From contig JAMLIV010000002.1 in assembly GCA_023954075.1 (NCBI GenBank), positions 62,001 to 126,000 on the forward strand: a stretch of 64,000 bases of DNA, written 5' to 3'. This document shows positions 25,111 to 34,405 of this stretch, piece after piece. The notes beneath the pieces were generated by a model. It was given only the letters and a program-made list of their open reading frames with translations, was not told the origin of the DNA and did not search any database. Both the position numbers and the translations under genes were made by a program. The DNA comes from Lysobacteraceae bacterium. Its GTDB lineage: Bacteria > Pseudomonadota > Gammaproteobacteria > Xanthomonadales > Xanthomonadaceae. How positions within the stretch are numbered: the stretch's first letter is position 1; each line of letters starts with the position of its first letter.

Positions 25111-27597
25111 ATGACCGAACCCGTCTTTCCGATCGATGCGCTGCTGCCGGCGATCCGCGATGCGCTGGCGGCGCACCCGCGCCTGGTGCTGGAAGCGCCG
25201 CCCGGCGCAGGCAAGACCACGCGGGTGCCACTGGCCCTGCTCGATGCGCCCTGGCTCGACGGGCGGCGCATCGTGATGCTGGAGCCGCGCCGGGTGGCGG
25301 CGCGCGCCGCGGCGGGCTTCATGGCGCGCGGGCTGGGCGAGGAGGTCGGGCAGCGCGTCGGCTACCGCATCCGCTTCGAGAACCGGACCAGCGCCGCGAC
25401 CCGCGTCGAGGTGGTGACCGAGGGGATCCTGACGCGGATGATCCAGGACGACCCGATGCTCGACGGCGTCGGCGCGATCCTCTTCGACGAGTTCCACGAG
25501 CGCCATCTTTCCGGCGACCTCGGCCTCGCGCTCGCGCTCGACGTGCAGGCGCAGCTGCGCGAAGACCTGCGCATCGTGGTGATGAGCGCCACGCTCGATG
25601 GCGAGAAGCTCGCGCGCTTCCTCGATGCGCCGCGCCTGAGCTCGGAAGGCCGCAGCTTCCCGGTGACGATCTCGCACCCGCCGGCACGGCGCGACGAGCC
25701 GCTCGCCGCGCAGGTGCGGCGCTGCGTGCAGGACGCCTTCGCCGCGCACCCCGGCGACATCCTCGTGTTCCTGCCCGGACAGCGCGAGATCGGCGAGGCG
25801 CAGCGTGCGCTCGACGGCGCGGAGCTGGCGGCCGAGGTGCTGACGCTGCACGGCGAGCTTGCGGTCGAGGCGCAGGGCGCGGTGCTGCAGCCTTCCGCCG
25901 ACGGCCGCCGCCGCATCGTGCTGGCCACCAACGTGGCCGAATCTTCGGTCACGCTGCCCGGCGTGCGCACGGTGATCGACTCGGGCCTGGCGCGCGAGCC
26001 GCGCTTTGATCCCAACTCCGGCTTCCCGCGCCTCGACGTGGTCACGATCCCGCAGTCCTCGGCCGACCAGCGAGCCGGCCGCGCCGGTCGCGTGGCCGAG
26101 GGCTGGTGCTATCGGCTCTGGCCGCAGTCGCAGCGACTGGAACCTTCGCGCCGCCCGGAAATCGCGCTCACCGAACTCACTGGGCTGGCGCTGGAACTGG
26201 CGGCCTGGGGCAGCGACGCGCTGCGCTTCCTCGACCCGCCGCCCGCCGGCGCGCTGGCGGCCGGGCGCGACCTGCTCGAACGCCTCGGCGCGCTGTCGCA
26301 CGGGCGCATCACGCCGCTCGGCCAGCGCCTGCTGAAGCTCGGCACCCATCCGCGCATCGGCGCGATGCTGCTGGCACCGGACCTGCCGGAAGACGCGGCG
26401 CTGGCCTGCGATCTTGCGGCCCTGCTCGAAGCGCGCGATCCGCTGAAAGGCCCGCGCCGCGACGATATCGCCGCGCGCTGGCAGGCGCTGGCGGCGTTTC
26501 GCGCCGGCCGCACGCCGCCCGAGGCTTCGCGCGGCGCGCTGGCCGCGATCGACCAGGCCGCGAGGCAGTGGCGGCGGCGGCTGGGCGTGAGCGCCGGGCC
26601 GCCCGCCGATGCCGCCGCCCATCGCCTTGGCGATCTTTTGATGTTCGCCTTCCCCGACCGCATCGCGCACCAGTATCCGTCCGACCCGCACCGCTACCAG
26701 CTCGCCAACGGCCGCAGCGCCACGCTCGCGCCCGACAGCGCGCTCTACGGCGAAGCGTGGATCGTCATTGCCGAGCTGCGCGAGGCCGAGCGCGACGCGC
26801 GCGTGCTGCGCGCCGCGCCCGTGGACGAGGCAGCGCTGGAGCGCGCTTTCGCGGCGCGCTTCGTGACCGGAGACCGGGTGTTCTGGGATACGGACGCGCA
26901 GCGCATCGCGGCGCGGCGCGAACGCCGCTTCGACCGCATCCTGCTCGACGTTCGGCCCATCGCCCAGCCCGACCCGGCCCGTTTCGCCGACGCGCTGGTG
27001 GATGCGGTGCGCGAGGCCGGGCTGGAGGCGCTGCCCTGGACGGAGAACCTTCGCCAGTGGCGCGAGCGGGTGCGCTGCCTGCGCGACTGGCTGCCGGACG
27101 AGGCCGCGGCCCTGCCCGACGTTTCCGATGCCGCCTTGATGGCCACGCTGGACGACTGGCTGCGCCCGGCGCTGGCCGGCAAGCGGCGACTGGATGCGCT
27201 GGGCGAGGCGGAACTTGCCGAGGCGCTGAAGTCGCACGCCGACTGGACCGCGCGCCAGAAGATCGACGCGCTGGCTCCCACGCGCATCCTCGCGCCCTCG
27301 GGCCTGGAGCGCCCGATTCGCTACCAGCACGACGGCGCGCCCGTGCTCGCGGTGAAGCTGCAGGAACTGTTCGGCCTGGCCGACACCCCGCGCATCGCCG
27401 CGGGCCGCGTGCCGCTCACCCTGCACCTGCTGTCTCCCGGCGGTCGTCCGCTGCAGGTCACCCAGGACCTCAAGGGCTTCTGGGAGCGCACCTATCCGGA
27501 AGTGAAGAAGGAAATGAAGGGCCGCTATCCGCGACATCCCTGGCCCGACGATCCGTGGACCGCCACCGCCACCCACCGCGCCAAGCCGCGCGGATGA
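25111..27597 (+). CDS. hrpB: ATP-dependent RNA helicase HrpB
   Basis: An 828-residue DEAH-box type helicase. The N-terminal RecA pair shows Walker A PPGAGKTTRVPLALL (near 25), MLEPRRVAARAA, the DEFH box LFDEFHERHLSGDL (near 120), the SAT motif VVMSATLDG and motif VI QSSADQRAGRAGRVAEG (near 310). The rest matches the HrpB-specific C-terminal domain with LAELxxRL-type and a terminal KEMKGRYPRHPWPDDP tail. HrpB is widespread but its role is poorly defined. ATG 25111 is used because the conserved core begins 6 residues later. Confidence 0.95.
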   Translation: MTEPVFPIDALLPAIRDALAAHPRLVLEAPPGAGKTTRVPLALLDAPWLDGRRIVMLEPRRVAARAAAGFMARGLGEEVGQRVGYRIRFENRTSAATRVEVVTEGILTRMIQDDPMLDGVGAILFDEFHERHLSGDLGLALALDVQAQLREDLRIVVMSATLDGEKLARFLDAPRLSSEGRSFPVTISHPPARRDEPLAAQVRRCVQDAFAAHPGDILVFLPGQREIGEAQRALDGAELAAEVLTLHGELAVEAQGAVLQPSADGRRRIVLATNVAESSVTLPGVRTVIDSGLAREPRFDPNSGFPRLDVVTIPQSSADQRAGRAGRVAEGWCYRLWPQSQRLEPSRRPEIALTELTGLALELAAWGSDALRFLDPPPAGALAAGRDLLERLGALSHGRITPLGQRLLKLGTHPRIGAMLLAPDLPEDAALACDLAALLEARDPLKGPRRDDIAARWQALAAFRAGRTPPEASRGALAAIDQAARQWRRRLGVSAGPPADAAAHRLGDLLMFAFPDRIAHQYPSDPHRYQLANGRSATLAPDSALYGEAWIVIAELREAERDARVLRAAPVDEAALERAFAARFVTGDRVFWDTDAQRIAARRERRFDRILLDVRPIAQPDPARFADALVDAVREAGLEALPWTENLRQWRERVRCLRDWLPDEAAALPDVSDAALMATLDDWLRPALAGKRRLDALGEAELAEALKSHADWTARQKIDALAPTRILAPSGLERPIRYQHDGAPVLAVKLQELFGLADTPRIAAGRVPLTLHLLSPGGRPLQVTQDLKGFWERTYPEVKKEMKGRYPRHPWPDDPWTATATHRAKPRG

Positions 27598-27654
27598 GTC
27601 GTGGGGCCGGCGGCGGGGCGAGCCGGGCGCGGCCCGTGCCCCAGCCGCACCGGA

Positions 27655-30219
27655 TCAGTAATTCCACTCCAGATTCACCGCAATCTCGCGCCCCTTGCGA
27701 TAGCGCCGCGACACTTCGTCGCCCTGGGTGAACTCCATCGCCGGGTCGAGCAGGTTGCGCAACCGCAGGCGCAGCTTCCAGTTTTCCGCGACGGGGCGCG
27801 AATAGCTGAAGTCGAGCTGGCCGAACGGCTGCTCGTATTCATCCGGCAAACCCTGCAGGCCGACCTTGCTGATGCGCTTTCCGCCCACGTTGTAGAGCAG
27901 CGTCGCCTCATGCACCGCCTCGGGATCGAACCAGGTCAGGGCGAAGTTGGTGAGATAGGGCGACTGGCCCTGCAGCGGGCGGGTGGACAGGGTCTGGATG
28001 CCGACGTTGGCACCCAGATCCACTTCCGAGTCGATGCGCGCATGGTTGAGGCTGAGGGCCAGGTCGTACCAGGGAATGGCGTTGCGCACCGCCCCGGGCA
28101 CCCAGCCGGCGTCGGCAAAGTAGCCGAGGTTGCTGCCGATCTCGAACTCGATGCCCTGCACGTAGGCGGTGTCGGCATTGCGCAACTCCAGCAGCTCGCT
28201 CGACGCCGGCGTCCTCACCAGCTCGATCGGATCGTTGAAATCCTTGCGGAACAGCGCCACCGACAGGCTGTCGGTGCCGGTGAAATAGTATTCCCAGCGC
28301 AGGTCGTAGCTGGTGATCGAGGTCTGGCTGAGGTTGGGGTTGCCCACGACGGTCAGGTCCAGCACCGGATCGGTGTAGGGCGCGCGCGACAGTTCGCGGA
28401 ACTCCGGGCGGCTCACGGTGCGGTTCCAGGAGGCGCGCAGCTGGGCGTTGTCCGAGTAGGCCCAGGTCAGCGTGGCCGAAGGCAGGGTGTCGCTGCCTTC
28501 CAGATGCGCGGTCGTCGGCACCGCGCCGGGCAGGAACGGATCCTGGGTCACCACGCTCTGGTCGTTTTCTTCGCGCCGCACGCCGAGGTCGGCGCGGAAC
28601 GCACCCAGGCGCAGGTCGGCGCGCAGATAGGCGGCATCGAGCGACTGGCTGGCCTGGTAGAAGTCGGTGGGCTGGCTGGCGGAAAGCAGTTCGAGGCGGC
28701 GAGCGTCGATGTTTTCCGGCGAGAGGATCTCGTCGATCGGGGTGCTGCCGGTCGGCAGCTGCGCCAGGTGGCGCACGCTGACGCGCCAGATTTCCGAGTC
28801 GCGGTCGCGCCGCAGGCGGCTGGCACCGGCCGACAGGGCCAGCTCGGCGTCGTTGCCCAGGGTGAACGGCACGGACACGTCCAGGCGCGCCTCACGCGCG
28901 TCGTCGCGCATCATTTCCCAGCGCATCTGGGCCGGGAAGCTGGGGGTGTAGACGTACTCGTCGGCGGCGTTGCGGGTGTAGAGATAGCTGCGCGCGAACG
29001 GCAGGTCGCGGGTCGCGTCCGAGTCGGTGACCTGCCAGCGCACCTGCGCATCGCCCGCGTTCGGGAAGCGGTGCTCGCCGCTGAGCTGCCGGCTGGTGAG
29101 CACGTTTTCCACCCACTCGCTCTGGGTGGTGCGCTCGGGCGTACCCAGTGCGCGCAGGCCGGTGTCGATGCGGTCCTGCTGGAGACTCTGGGCCAGGCGC
29201 ATGAGGGTGGCATCGAGGTGGTGGTTCGCGCCGACGTCGACGCCGCCGGAAAGGAACAGGCTGCTCGCCACGTTCTGCTCGGTACGCTCGCGCCGGTAGT
29301 CCTCGCTGGCGACCAGGCGACCGTCGCCGAGGCGGGCGTACTCGGCACGGTCCTCGTCACGCTTGTCCCAGCTCTGCGACCAGCGCGCGGCGCTGATGAA
29401 GCCCATGCGCAGGTCGTCGCCGCCCCACACGTCACCGAAGGACAACGCCGCGTTGCCGTCCGGGCCAAGCGAGCGCTGCGATACGCCGAAGGGCTTGGCC
29501 ATGACCTCGCGCCCCAGGTCCGCAAGCGCCTCCGAGCCGCGCGGCGGCAGCGGGCGCTGCAGCACGCCGGCAGGCGGCGCGCGCAGGCCGTCATCGCGCC
29601 CGAGCCAATCGCGATCACCGCTGGCCGATCGCCAGCCGTCCTTGCCGGTGGTGCCATCGACGAAGCCCAGGCCCAGGTCAGCCTTGAACAGGCGCGCCGC
29701 CGGAATGCCGCGCGTGCGCAGGTCCACCGTGCCGCCGCCGAACTCGCCCGGCAGCGCCGGGTTGTAGCTCTTGTTGACCTCGATGCCAGACAGCAGGCCG
29801 GCGGGAAACAGGTCCAGCGGCACCACCCGCCGGGTCGGGTCGGGGCTGGGAATCTGGGCGCCGTTGAGCAGGGTCGCGGAGTAGCGTTCGCCCAGGCCGC
29901 GCACGTAGATGAAGCGATCGTCGACCAGGCTCAGGCCGGTGACCCGGCGCAGCGCCACGGCGGCATTGGAGTCGCCGCTGCGCGCGATCTGCTCGTAGGA
30001 CAGCACGTCCAGCAGCTGCGCCGATTCGCGCCGCAGCTGCATGGCGTCGAACTGGCCACCGCCTTCTTCCACGACACGGGTCTGTTCCACGACGATTTCG
30101 GACAGCTCGGTGACCGCAGGATCGGGAGGTGCGGGCTCGGGCAAGGCGCTGGACTCGGCGTACGCCGGAAGAGAGGTCAGGGCGACCAGGATGGCAAGGC
30201 TGAGCGGGGAGGATTTCAT
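27655..30219 (-). CDS. TonB-dependent outer membrane receptor
   Basis: An 854-residue outer membrane receptor. A signal peptide (MKSSPLSLAILVALTSLPAYA) is followed by a plug domain (about 45-190) with SGDSNAAVALRRVTGL, RFIYVRGLGERYSATLLNG, VPLDLFPAGLLSGIEV and the GEFGGGTVDLRTRG end. The rest is a beta-barrel with alternating strands, ending in an aromatic Tyr (AVNLEWNY). No N-terminal signalling domain of the FecA type is seen. Ligand unknown; the short plug style resembles receptors for carbohydrate or peptide fragments in Xanthomonadales. ATG 30219 is chosen by the signal peptide. Divergent from the secreted dehydrogenase. Confidence 0.9.
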   Translation of the reverse strand: MKSSPLSLAILVALTSLPAYAESSALPEPAPPDPAVTELSEIVVEQTRVVEEGGGQFDAMQLRRESAQLLDVLSYEQIARSGDSNAAVALRRVTGLSLVDDRFIYVRGLGERYSATLLNGAQIPSPDPTRRVVPLDLFPAGLLSGIEVNKSYNPALPGEFGGGTVDLRTRGIPAARLFKADLGLGFVDGTTGKDGWRSASGDRDWLGRDDGLRAPPAGVLQRPLPPRGSEALADLGREVMAKPFGVSQRSLGPDGNAALSFGDVWGGDDLRMGFISAARWSQSWDKRDEDRAEYARLGDGRLVASEDYRRERTEQNVASSLFLSGGVDVGANHHLDATLMRLAQSLQQDRIDTGLRALGTPERTTQSEWVENVLTSRQLSGEHRFPNAGDAQVRWQVTDSDATRDLPFARSYLYTRNAADEYVYTPSFPAQMRWEMMRDDAREARLDVSVPFTLGNDAELALSAGASRLRRDRDSEIWRVSVRHLAQLPTGSTPIDEILSPENIDARRLELLSASQPTDFYQASQSLDAAYLRADLRLGAFRADLGVRREENDQSVVTQDPFLPGAVPTTAHLEGSDTLPSATLTWAYSDNAQLRASWNRTVSRPEFRELSRAPYTDPVLDLTVVGNPNLSQTSITSYDLRWEYYFTGTDSLSVALFRKDFNDPIELVRTPASSELLELRNADTAYVQGIEFEIGSNLGYFADAGWVPGAVRNAIPWYDLALSLNHARIDSEVDLGANVGIQTLSTRPLQGQSPYLTNFALTWFDPEAVHEATLLYNVGGKRISKVGLQGLPDEYEQPFGQLDFSYSRPVAENWKLRLRLRNLLDPAMEFTQGDEVSRRYRKGREIAVNLEWNY

Positions 30220-30535
30220 CGGACTGCGGCACAAGGGAGAGGGGGTGCGTGGTGCCGACGCCGCAGCAGGACGCTGAGCGTGGTTCGGCACGACGGATGC
30301 CGCGCACGATATGAAATCGGGGTGACAGTCTCGTGACAATCCCGGGGGCGCGGCGGCGCGCCGGGATCCCGGTCAGCTGCGGTTTGGCTTCGCTCTCTGC
30401 GCAGGCAGGCGCACAAACCGCTCCGGACCAGGGTCCCGAATCTACTCTGTTTGGGGTATAAACCCTGCGCGGGGGGCCGCAGGGCGCGCGGCTGCACGGA
30501 GCATCGCGCGCCCCAGATCAATGGGGTACTTCCCG
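30220..30535. other. Divergent intergenic region before TonB receptor and dehydrogenase
   Basis: 316 bases without a credible gene. A GGGGTATAAACC stretch at about 30454-30465 on the plus strand carries a TATAAA-like -10 candidate for the dehydrogenase. For the receptor, TTTCATATCGTGCG near 30312 on the minus strand is a weak candidate. No riboswitch fold or Fur-like box was evident. Confidence 0.4.
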
Positions 30536-31900
30536 ATGAAACGACTCCTTGCTTCATGCATGAGCGCGGCGCTGGCCGTGGCCGGATGGAATGCGGCCGC
30601 CGCCCCGGCCGATCTCGATGCGATCACCTTCCAGACCATCGTGGCCGGCGGCGTCGGCGGCGCGCTGGCGGTGCGAAACGCCGGCGACGGCAGCAGCCGG
30701 CTGTTCGTGGTGCGCCAGGGCGGCATCATCAGCGTCGTGGACGCCGGCGGGGCGCTGCTGCCCACGCCCTTCCTCGACATCGGCTCCGGCGGCAGTTCGC
30801 CGCCGCTGGGCTTCACCACGGGCGGCGAGCGCGGCCTGCTGGGCCTGGCCTTCCATCCCCAGTACGCCACGAACGGGCGCTTCTTCATCAACTACACCGA
30901 CGGCAGCGGCAGCACGGTGGTGGCCCGGTACACGGTGTCCTCCGGCAATGCCAACCAGGCGGATCCGGCCAGCGGCAGCGTGGTGCTGCGCGTCTACCAG
31001 CCCTATTCCAACCACAACGGCGGCGACATCCACTTCGGCCCGGACGGGTATCTCTACATCGGCATGGGCGACGGCGGCAGCGGCAATGATCCCTGCAATT
31101 CCGGGCAGTCGCTGTCGCCGGCCACGATGGTCGGGTGCACCCCGAGCGCCGGCTTCACCGGCACCGCACCGGCCGGCGTGCCCCGCGGCAGCGCCGATTC
31201 ACACGCGCTGCTGGGCAAGATGCTGCGCATCGACGTGGACAGCACCAACACGCCGGCCGGTGCCGATCTGTGCGGTGCCGACCCGGCGCTGCGCACCTAC
31301 GGCATCCCGCCCGGCAATCCCTTTGCCGGCGACGCCGGCGGCGATGCGGCGGCGTGCGACGAGATCCACCACTACGGCCTGCGCAACCCCTGGCGCTTCA
31401 GCTTCGATCGTCTCACCCAGGATCTGATCATCGGCGACGTGGGGCAGAACGCGTGGGAAGAAATCGACCTGGTGCCCGGCTCGGCCGCAGGGCTCAACTT
31501 CGGCTGGAAGGTCTGCGAGGGCTTGCATGTGCGCGGCAGCACAACGGCGCTGTGCGCGCTGGCCGACCGCACCGATCCGATCCTGACCTACGGGCGCAGC
31601 ATCGGGGTCTCGATCACCGGTGGCTTCCGCTATCGCGGCCCGTACACCAGCATCAGCGGCGTGCTGTTCTATGCCGAGGCTTACTACAACCGCCTGTTCG
31701 CAGCGACCGAGAGCGGCGGCAGCTGGAGCCTGGCCAAGACCTGGAGCAACGATCCCGCGATCAACATGCCGACCGGATTCGGCGAAGGCGAGGACGGTCA
31801 CCTGTATTTCACCGACATGACCGCGGGCAAGGTTTACCGCATCGTGGCACCGATGCTGCCTGCGGACGAGCTTTTCGCGGACGGCTTCGAAGGGCCGTAA
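30536..31900 (+). CDS. Secreted PQQ-type glucose/sorbosone dehydrogenase-like protein
   Basis: A 454-residue exported six-bladed beta-propeller of the glucose/sorbosone dehydrogenase (YliI-like, HHIP-like) family. A signal peptide (MKRLLASCMSAALAVAGWNAAAA) is followed by GGERGLLGLAFHPQYATNGRFF, the family block HNGGDIHFGPDGYLYIGMGDGG and IHHYGLRNPWRFSFDR, then GDVGQNAWEEI. The family oxidises sugars or aldoses with PQQ in the periplasm. The C-terminus ends with LFADGFEGP, a tail resembling a recurrent C-terminal tag seen on secreted proteins of this bacterial group. I prefer ATG 30536; ATG 30521 is in frame and possible. Confidence 0.85.
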   Translation: MKRLLASCMSAALAVAGWNAAAAPADLDAITFQTIVAGGVGGALAVRNAGDGSSRLFVVRQGGIISVVDAGGALLPTPFLDIGSGGSSPPLGFTTGGERGLLGLAFHPQYATNGRFFINYTDGSGSTVVARYTVSSGNANQADPASGSVVLRVYQPYSNHNGGDIHFGPDGYLYIGMGDGGSGNDPCNSGQSLSPATMVGCTPSAGFTGTAPAGVPRGSADSHALLGKMLRIDVDSTNTPAGADLCGADPALRTYGIPPGNPFAGDAGGDAAACDEIHHYGLRNPWRFSFDRLTQDLIIGDVGQNAWEEIDLVPGSAAGLNFGWKVCEGLHVRGSTTALCALADRTDPILTYGRSIGVSITGGFRYRGPYTSISGVLFYAEAYYNRLFAATESGGSWSLAKTWSNDPAINMPTGFGEGEDGHLYFTDMTAGKVYRIVAPMLPADELFADGFEGP

Positions 31901-31963
31901 CCGGCCCGATGGAGCCGCGCCTGCCGGAAGCCGCCCCGGTGCGCCATGCGCCGGGCGGATGGC

Positions 31964-32566
31964 TCAGTCCAGCGCCTCGCGCACCGCCAGGGTGTCGGGG
32001 ACGCCGTTTTCGGCGAGCTGGCGCTTGGCCGCTTCCAGCTCGCTCGCGGTGGCGTAGGGCCCCAGGCGCACGCGGTGAACGGGCGCACCGTTGACGTTGG
32101 CCGTTTCCACGCGCGCCTGCAGCCCGGCCAGCGCGATGCGCGCCTTCACCGCATCGGCATCGCGCACGTCGCGGAAGGCACCGGCCTGCAGCAGGTAGCG
32201 CTCGCGCGCGGCCAGCGCCGGGACAGGCGCAGGCGCGGCGGGCCGGATGGTTTCGGCGCGCACCTTCTCGGCCAGTTCCTTGTCCGAAACCTGAGTTTCG
32301 CGCTCGCGCAGCAGGGTGTAGAAGTCGTAGCGCGGCTTCTGCTTTTCCGCCTGTGCCCTGGGTGCCGGTGCGATCGGTGCCTCCGGCTCACGCGGGGCCT
32401 GCGCCGCCGGATTGGGGCGCGGCCCCGACAGGCGTCCGTCACGGTCGTAGATGAGCAGTGCCGCCGACAGACCCAGCCCGATCAGCATGCCGCCCAGCAG
32501 CCAGATCCAGATCGGCACGCGGCGTTCGCCGCCGCGTCGGGCCTGGGATTTGCGTCGGGTTGCCAT
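31964..32566 (-). CDS. SPOR-domain membrane protein, FtsN-like
   Basis: A 200-residue bitopic inner-membrane protein. The short cytosolic basic head (ATRRKSQARRGGERR) is followed by one membrane helix (about 18-38, IWIWLLGGMLIGLGLSAALLI), a Pro-rich periplasmic linker and a C-terminal SPOR domain (about 120-198, RYLLQAGAFRDVRDADAV...PVHRVRLGPYA) that binds denuded septal glycan. The argS-ftsN order is conserved in gammaproteobacteria, which favours FtsN, a late cell-division activator. ATG 32566 overlaps the argS stop by one base (TGATG). Symbol withheld because other SPOR proteins look alike. Confidence 0.83.
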   Translation of the reverse strand: MATRRKSQARRGGERRVPIWIWLLGGMLIGLGLSAALLIYDRDGRLSGPRPNPAAQAPREPEAPIAPAPRAQAEKQKPRYDFYTLLRERETQVSDKELAEKVRAETIRPAAPAPVPALAARERYLLQAGAFRDVRDADAVKARIALAGLQARVETANVNGAPVHRVRLGPYATASELEAAKRQLAENGVPDTLAVREALD

Positions 32567-34347
32567 CACATCGTCTCCGGGGCCGACACGCCGATCAGCG
32601 CGAGGCCGTTGGCCAGCACCTGCCTGACCGCCAGGCACAGACCCAGACGCGCGTTGCGCAGCTCTTCCTCGGGCACGAGGATGGCGGTGGCGTTGTAATA
32701 GCTGTGGAACTCGCCGGCCACTTCGCGCAGGTAGGTGGCGATGAGCTGCGGCGCATCGTGCTCGGCCGCCGCTTCCACCATTTCCGGGAAGCGGAACAGT
32801 TCCATCAGCAGCGCCTGCTCCTGCGGTTCGACCAGGCGGATGCGCGCGGTTTCCACCGCCGAACGGGTGTGGCTCCACTTCTTTTCCGCAAGCTGGCGGA
32901 AAATCGCGCAGATGCGAGCGTGGGCGTACTGGATGTAGTAGACCGGGTTGTCGTTGGACTGGCTCTTGGCCAGATCCAGATCGAAGTCCAGGTGCTGGTC
33001 GTTGCCGCGCATGACGTAGAAGTAGCGCGCCGCATCGGTGCCCACCTCCTCGCGCAGCTCGCGCAGGGTGACGAAGCTGCCGGCGCGGGTGGACATCTGC
33101 ACGCGCTCGCCGCCTCGGTAGAGGATGGCGAACTGCACCAGGCGGATGTCGATCTGCGCCGGATCCAGGCCCAGGCCCTGCGCCGCGGCCTTGAGCCGCG
33201 CGATGTAGCCGTGGTGGTCGGCACCGAAGATGTAGAGGGCACGCTCGAAGCCGCGCTCGAACTTGCTCATAAGGTAGCCGAGGTCGGAAGCGAAGTAGGT
33301 GGCGACGCCGTTCTCGCGCACCACCACGCGGTCCTTGTCGTCGCCGAAGTGGGTGGCGCGGAACCAGGTGGCACCGCCGGCGTCGTAGAGGTGGCCCTTG
33401 TCGCGCAGCACCTGGATGGCGCGCGCGACGTAGCCTTCTGTCATCAGCGAGCGTTCGGAGAAGAAGTTGTCGTGCCTGACCCGGAACTGCTGGAGGTCGT
33501 CGCGGATGTCCGCCAGGCACCAGGCCAGCCCGGCGTCGAACAGGCGATGGTAGCCGGCCTCGCCCAACAGCGAGCGGGCGCGCGTGATGAGCGCATCGAC
33601 GTGCTTCTCCCTGTCGCCCGGTGCCGCTTCGGTGCCCTGACTTTCATCGGGCGGCAGGTCGGACTCCACGTCCAGCGCCCTGTGCAGGAGGCCGTCGCCC
33701 TCCCGCGCGCGCAGGGCGCGGGCGATTTCGACGACGTAGTCGCCCTGGTAACCGTTGTCGGGAAAGCGCACGGTGACGCCGCCCAGCTCCAGATAGCGCA
33801 CCCAGACGCTGACCGCGAGGATGTCCATCTGGCGGCCGGCATCGTTGACGTAGTACTCCCGCTGCACGGTGTGGCCGGCGGCTTCCTTGATCGCGGCCAG
33901 GCTCGCGCCGTAGGCCGCGCCGCGCCCGTGGCCGACGTGCAGCGGGCCGTTCGGGTTGGCCGAAACGAATTCCAGGGTGATCGATTCGCGCGATGCTTCC
34001 GGCTGCCAGCCGTAGCGCTCGCCCAGCTCCAGCACGCGGCGCACCGCGCTCTGCCGGCAGGTGGCGGTGAGGCGAAAATTGATGAAGCCCGGGCCGGCCA
34101 CGTCCACCGCCTCGATGTGCTGGGACTTGGGCAGGCTCGCGACGATGGCTTCGGCCAGCTCGCGCGGGTTGCGGCGCAGGGGTTTGGCCAGCAGCATCGC
34201 CGCGTTGGTGGCGTAGTCGCCGTGTTCGGGATTCCTGGCGCGCTCGATCACGAACGCCGGTTCGTCCTCCAGCGTGATCGTGCCGGCGCGCTTGAGATCG
34301 AGCAGGGCCTGAAGCACCAGCTCGCGGAGGTGGTCTTTGAACGACAT
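32566..34347 (-). CDS. argS: Arginyl-tRNA synthetase
   Basis: Class I aminoacyl-tRNA synthetase charging tRNA-Arg in the cytosol. The 593 residues contain an N-terminal additional domain (MSFKDHLRELVLQALLDLK, DYATNAAMLLAK), the HIGH region PNGPLHVGHGRGAAYG near 130, and a C-terminal DALR anticodon-binding domain with SNDNPVYYIQYAHARICAI and LPHLL-type helices. A KMSKS-like block appears as VQMSTRAGSFVTL near 385, degenerate as is usual for many ArgRS proteins. ATG 34347 matches the family start. First gene of an argS/SPOR pair. Confidence 0.97.
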   Translation of the reverse strand: MSFKDHLRELVLQALLDLKRAGTITLEDEPAFVIERARNPEHGDYATNAAMLLAKPLRRNPRELAEAIVASLPKSQHIEAVDVAGPGFINFRLTATCRQSAVRRVLELGERYGWQPEASRESITLEFVSANPNGPLHVGHGRGAAYGASLAAIKEAAGHTVQREYYVNDAGRQMDILAVSVWVRYLELGGVTVRFPDNGYQGDYVVEIARALRAREGDGLLHRALDVESDLPPDESQGTEAAPGDREKHVDALITRARSLLGEAGYHRLFDAGLAWCLADIRDDLQQFRVRHDNFFSERSLMTEGYVARAIQVLRDKGHLYDAGGATWFRATHFGDDKDRVVVRENGVATYFASDLGYLMSKFERGFERALYIFGADHHGYIARLKAAAQGLGLDPAQIDIRLVQFAILYRGGERVQMSTRAGSFVTLRELREEVGTDAARYFYVMRGNDQHLDFDLDLAKSQSNDNPVYYIQYAHARICAIFRQLAEKKWSHTRSAVETARIRLVEPQEQALLMELFRFPEMVEAAAEHDAPQLIATYLREVAGEFHSYYNATAILVPEEELRNARLGLCLAVRQVLANGLALIGVSAPETM

Positions 34348-34405
34348 CGGGGGCTTTCCTTGGCAAGCCCGCTAGTTTACTGCGATTGTCCAGCCAGTTC
34401 CTGAC

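Noticed and set aside
27598-27654. Terminator between hrpB and the TonB receptor gene
   Set aside because: The GC-rich palindromes there are short and lack a T run; not strong enough to call.
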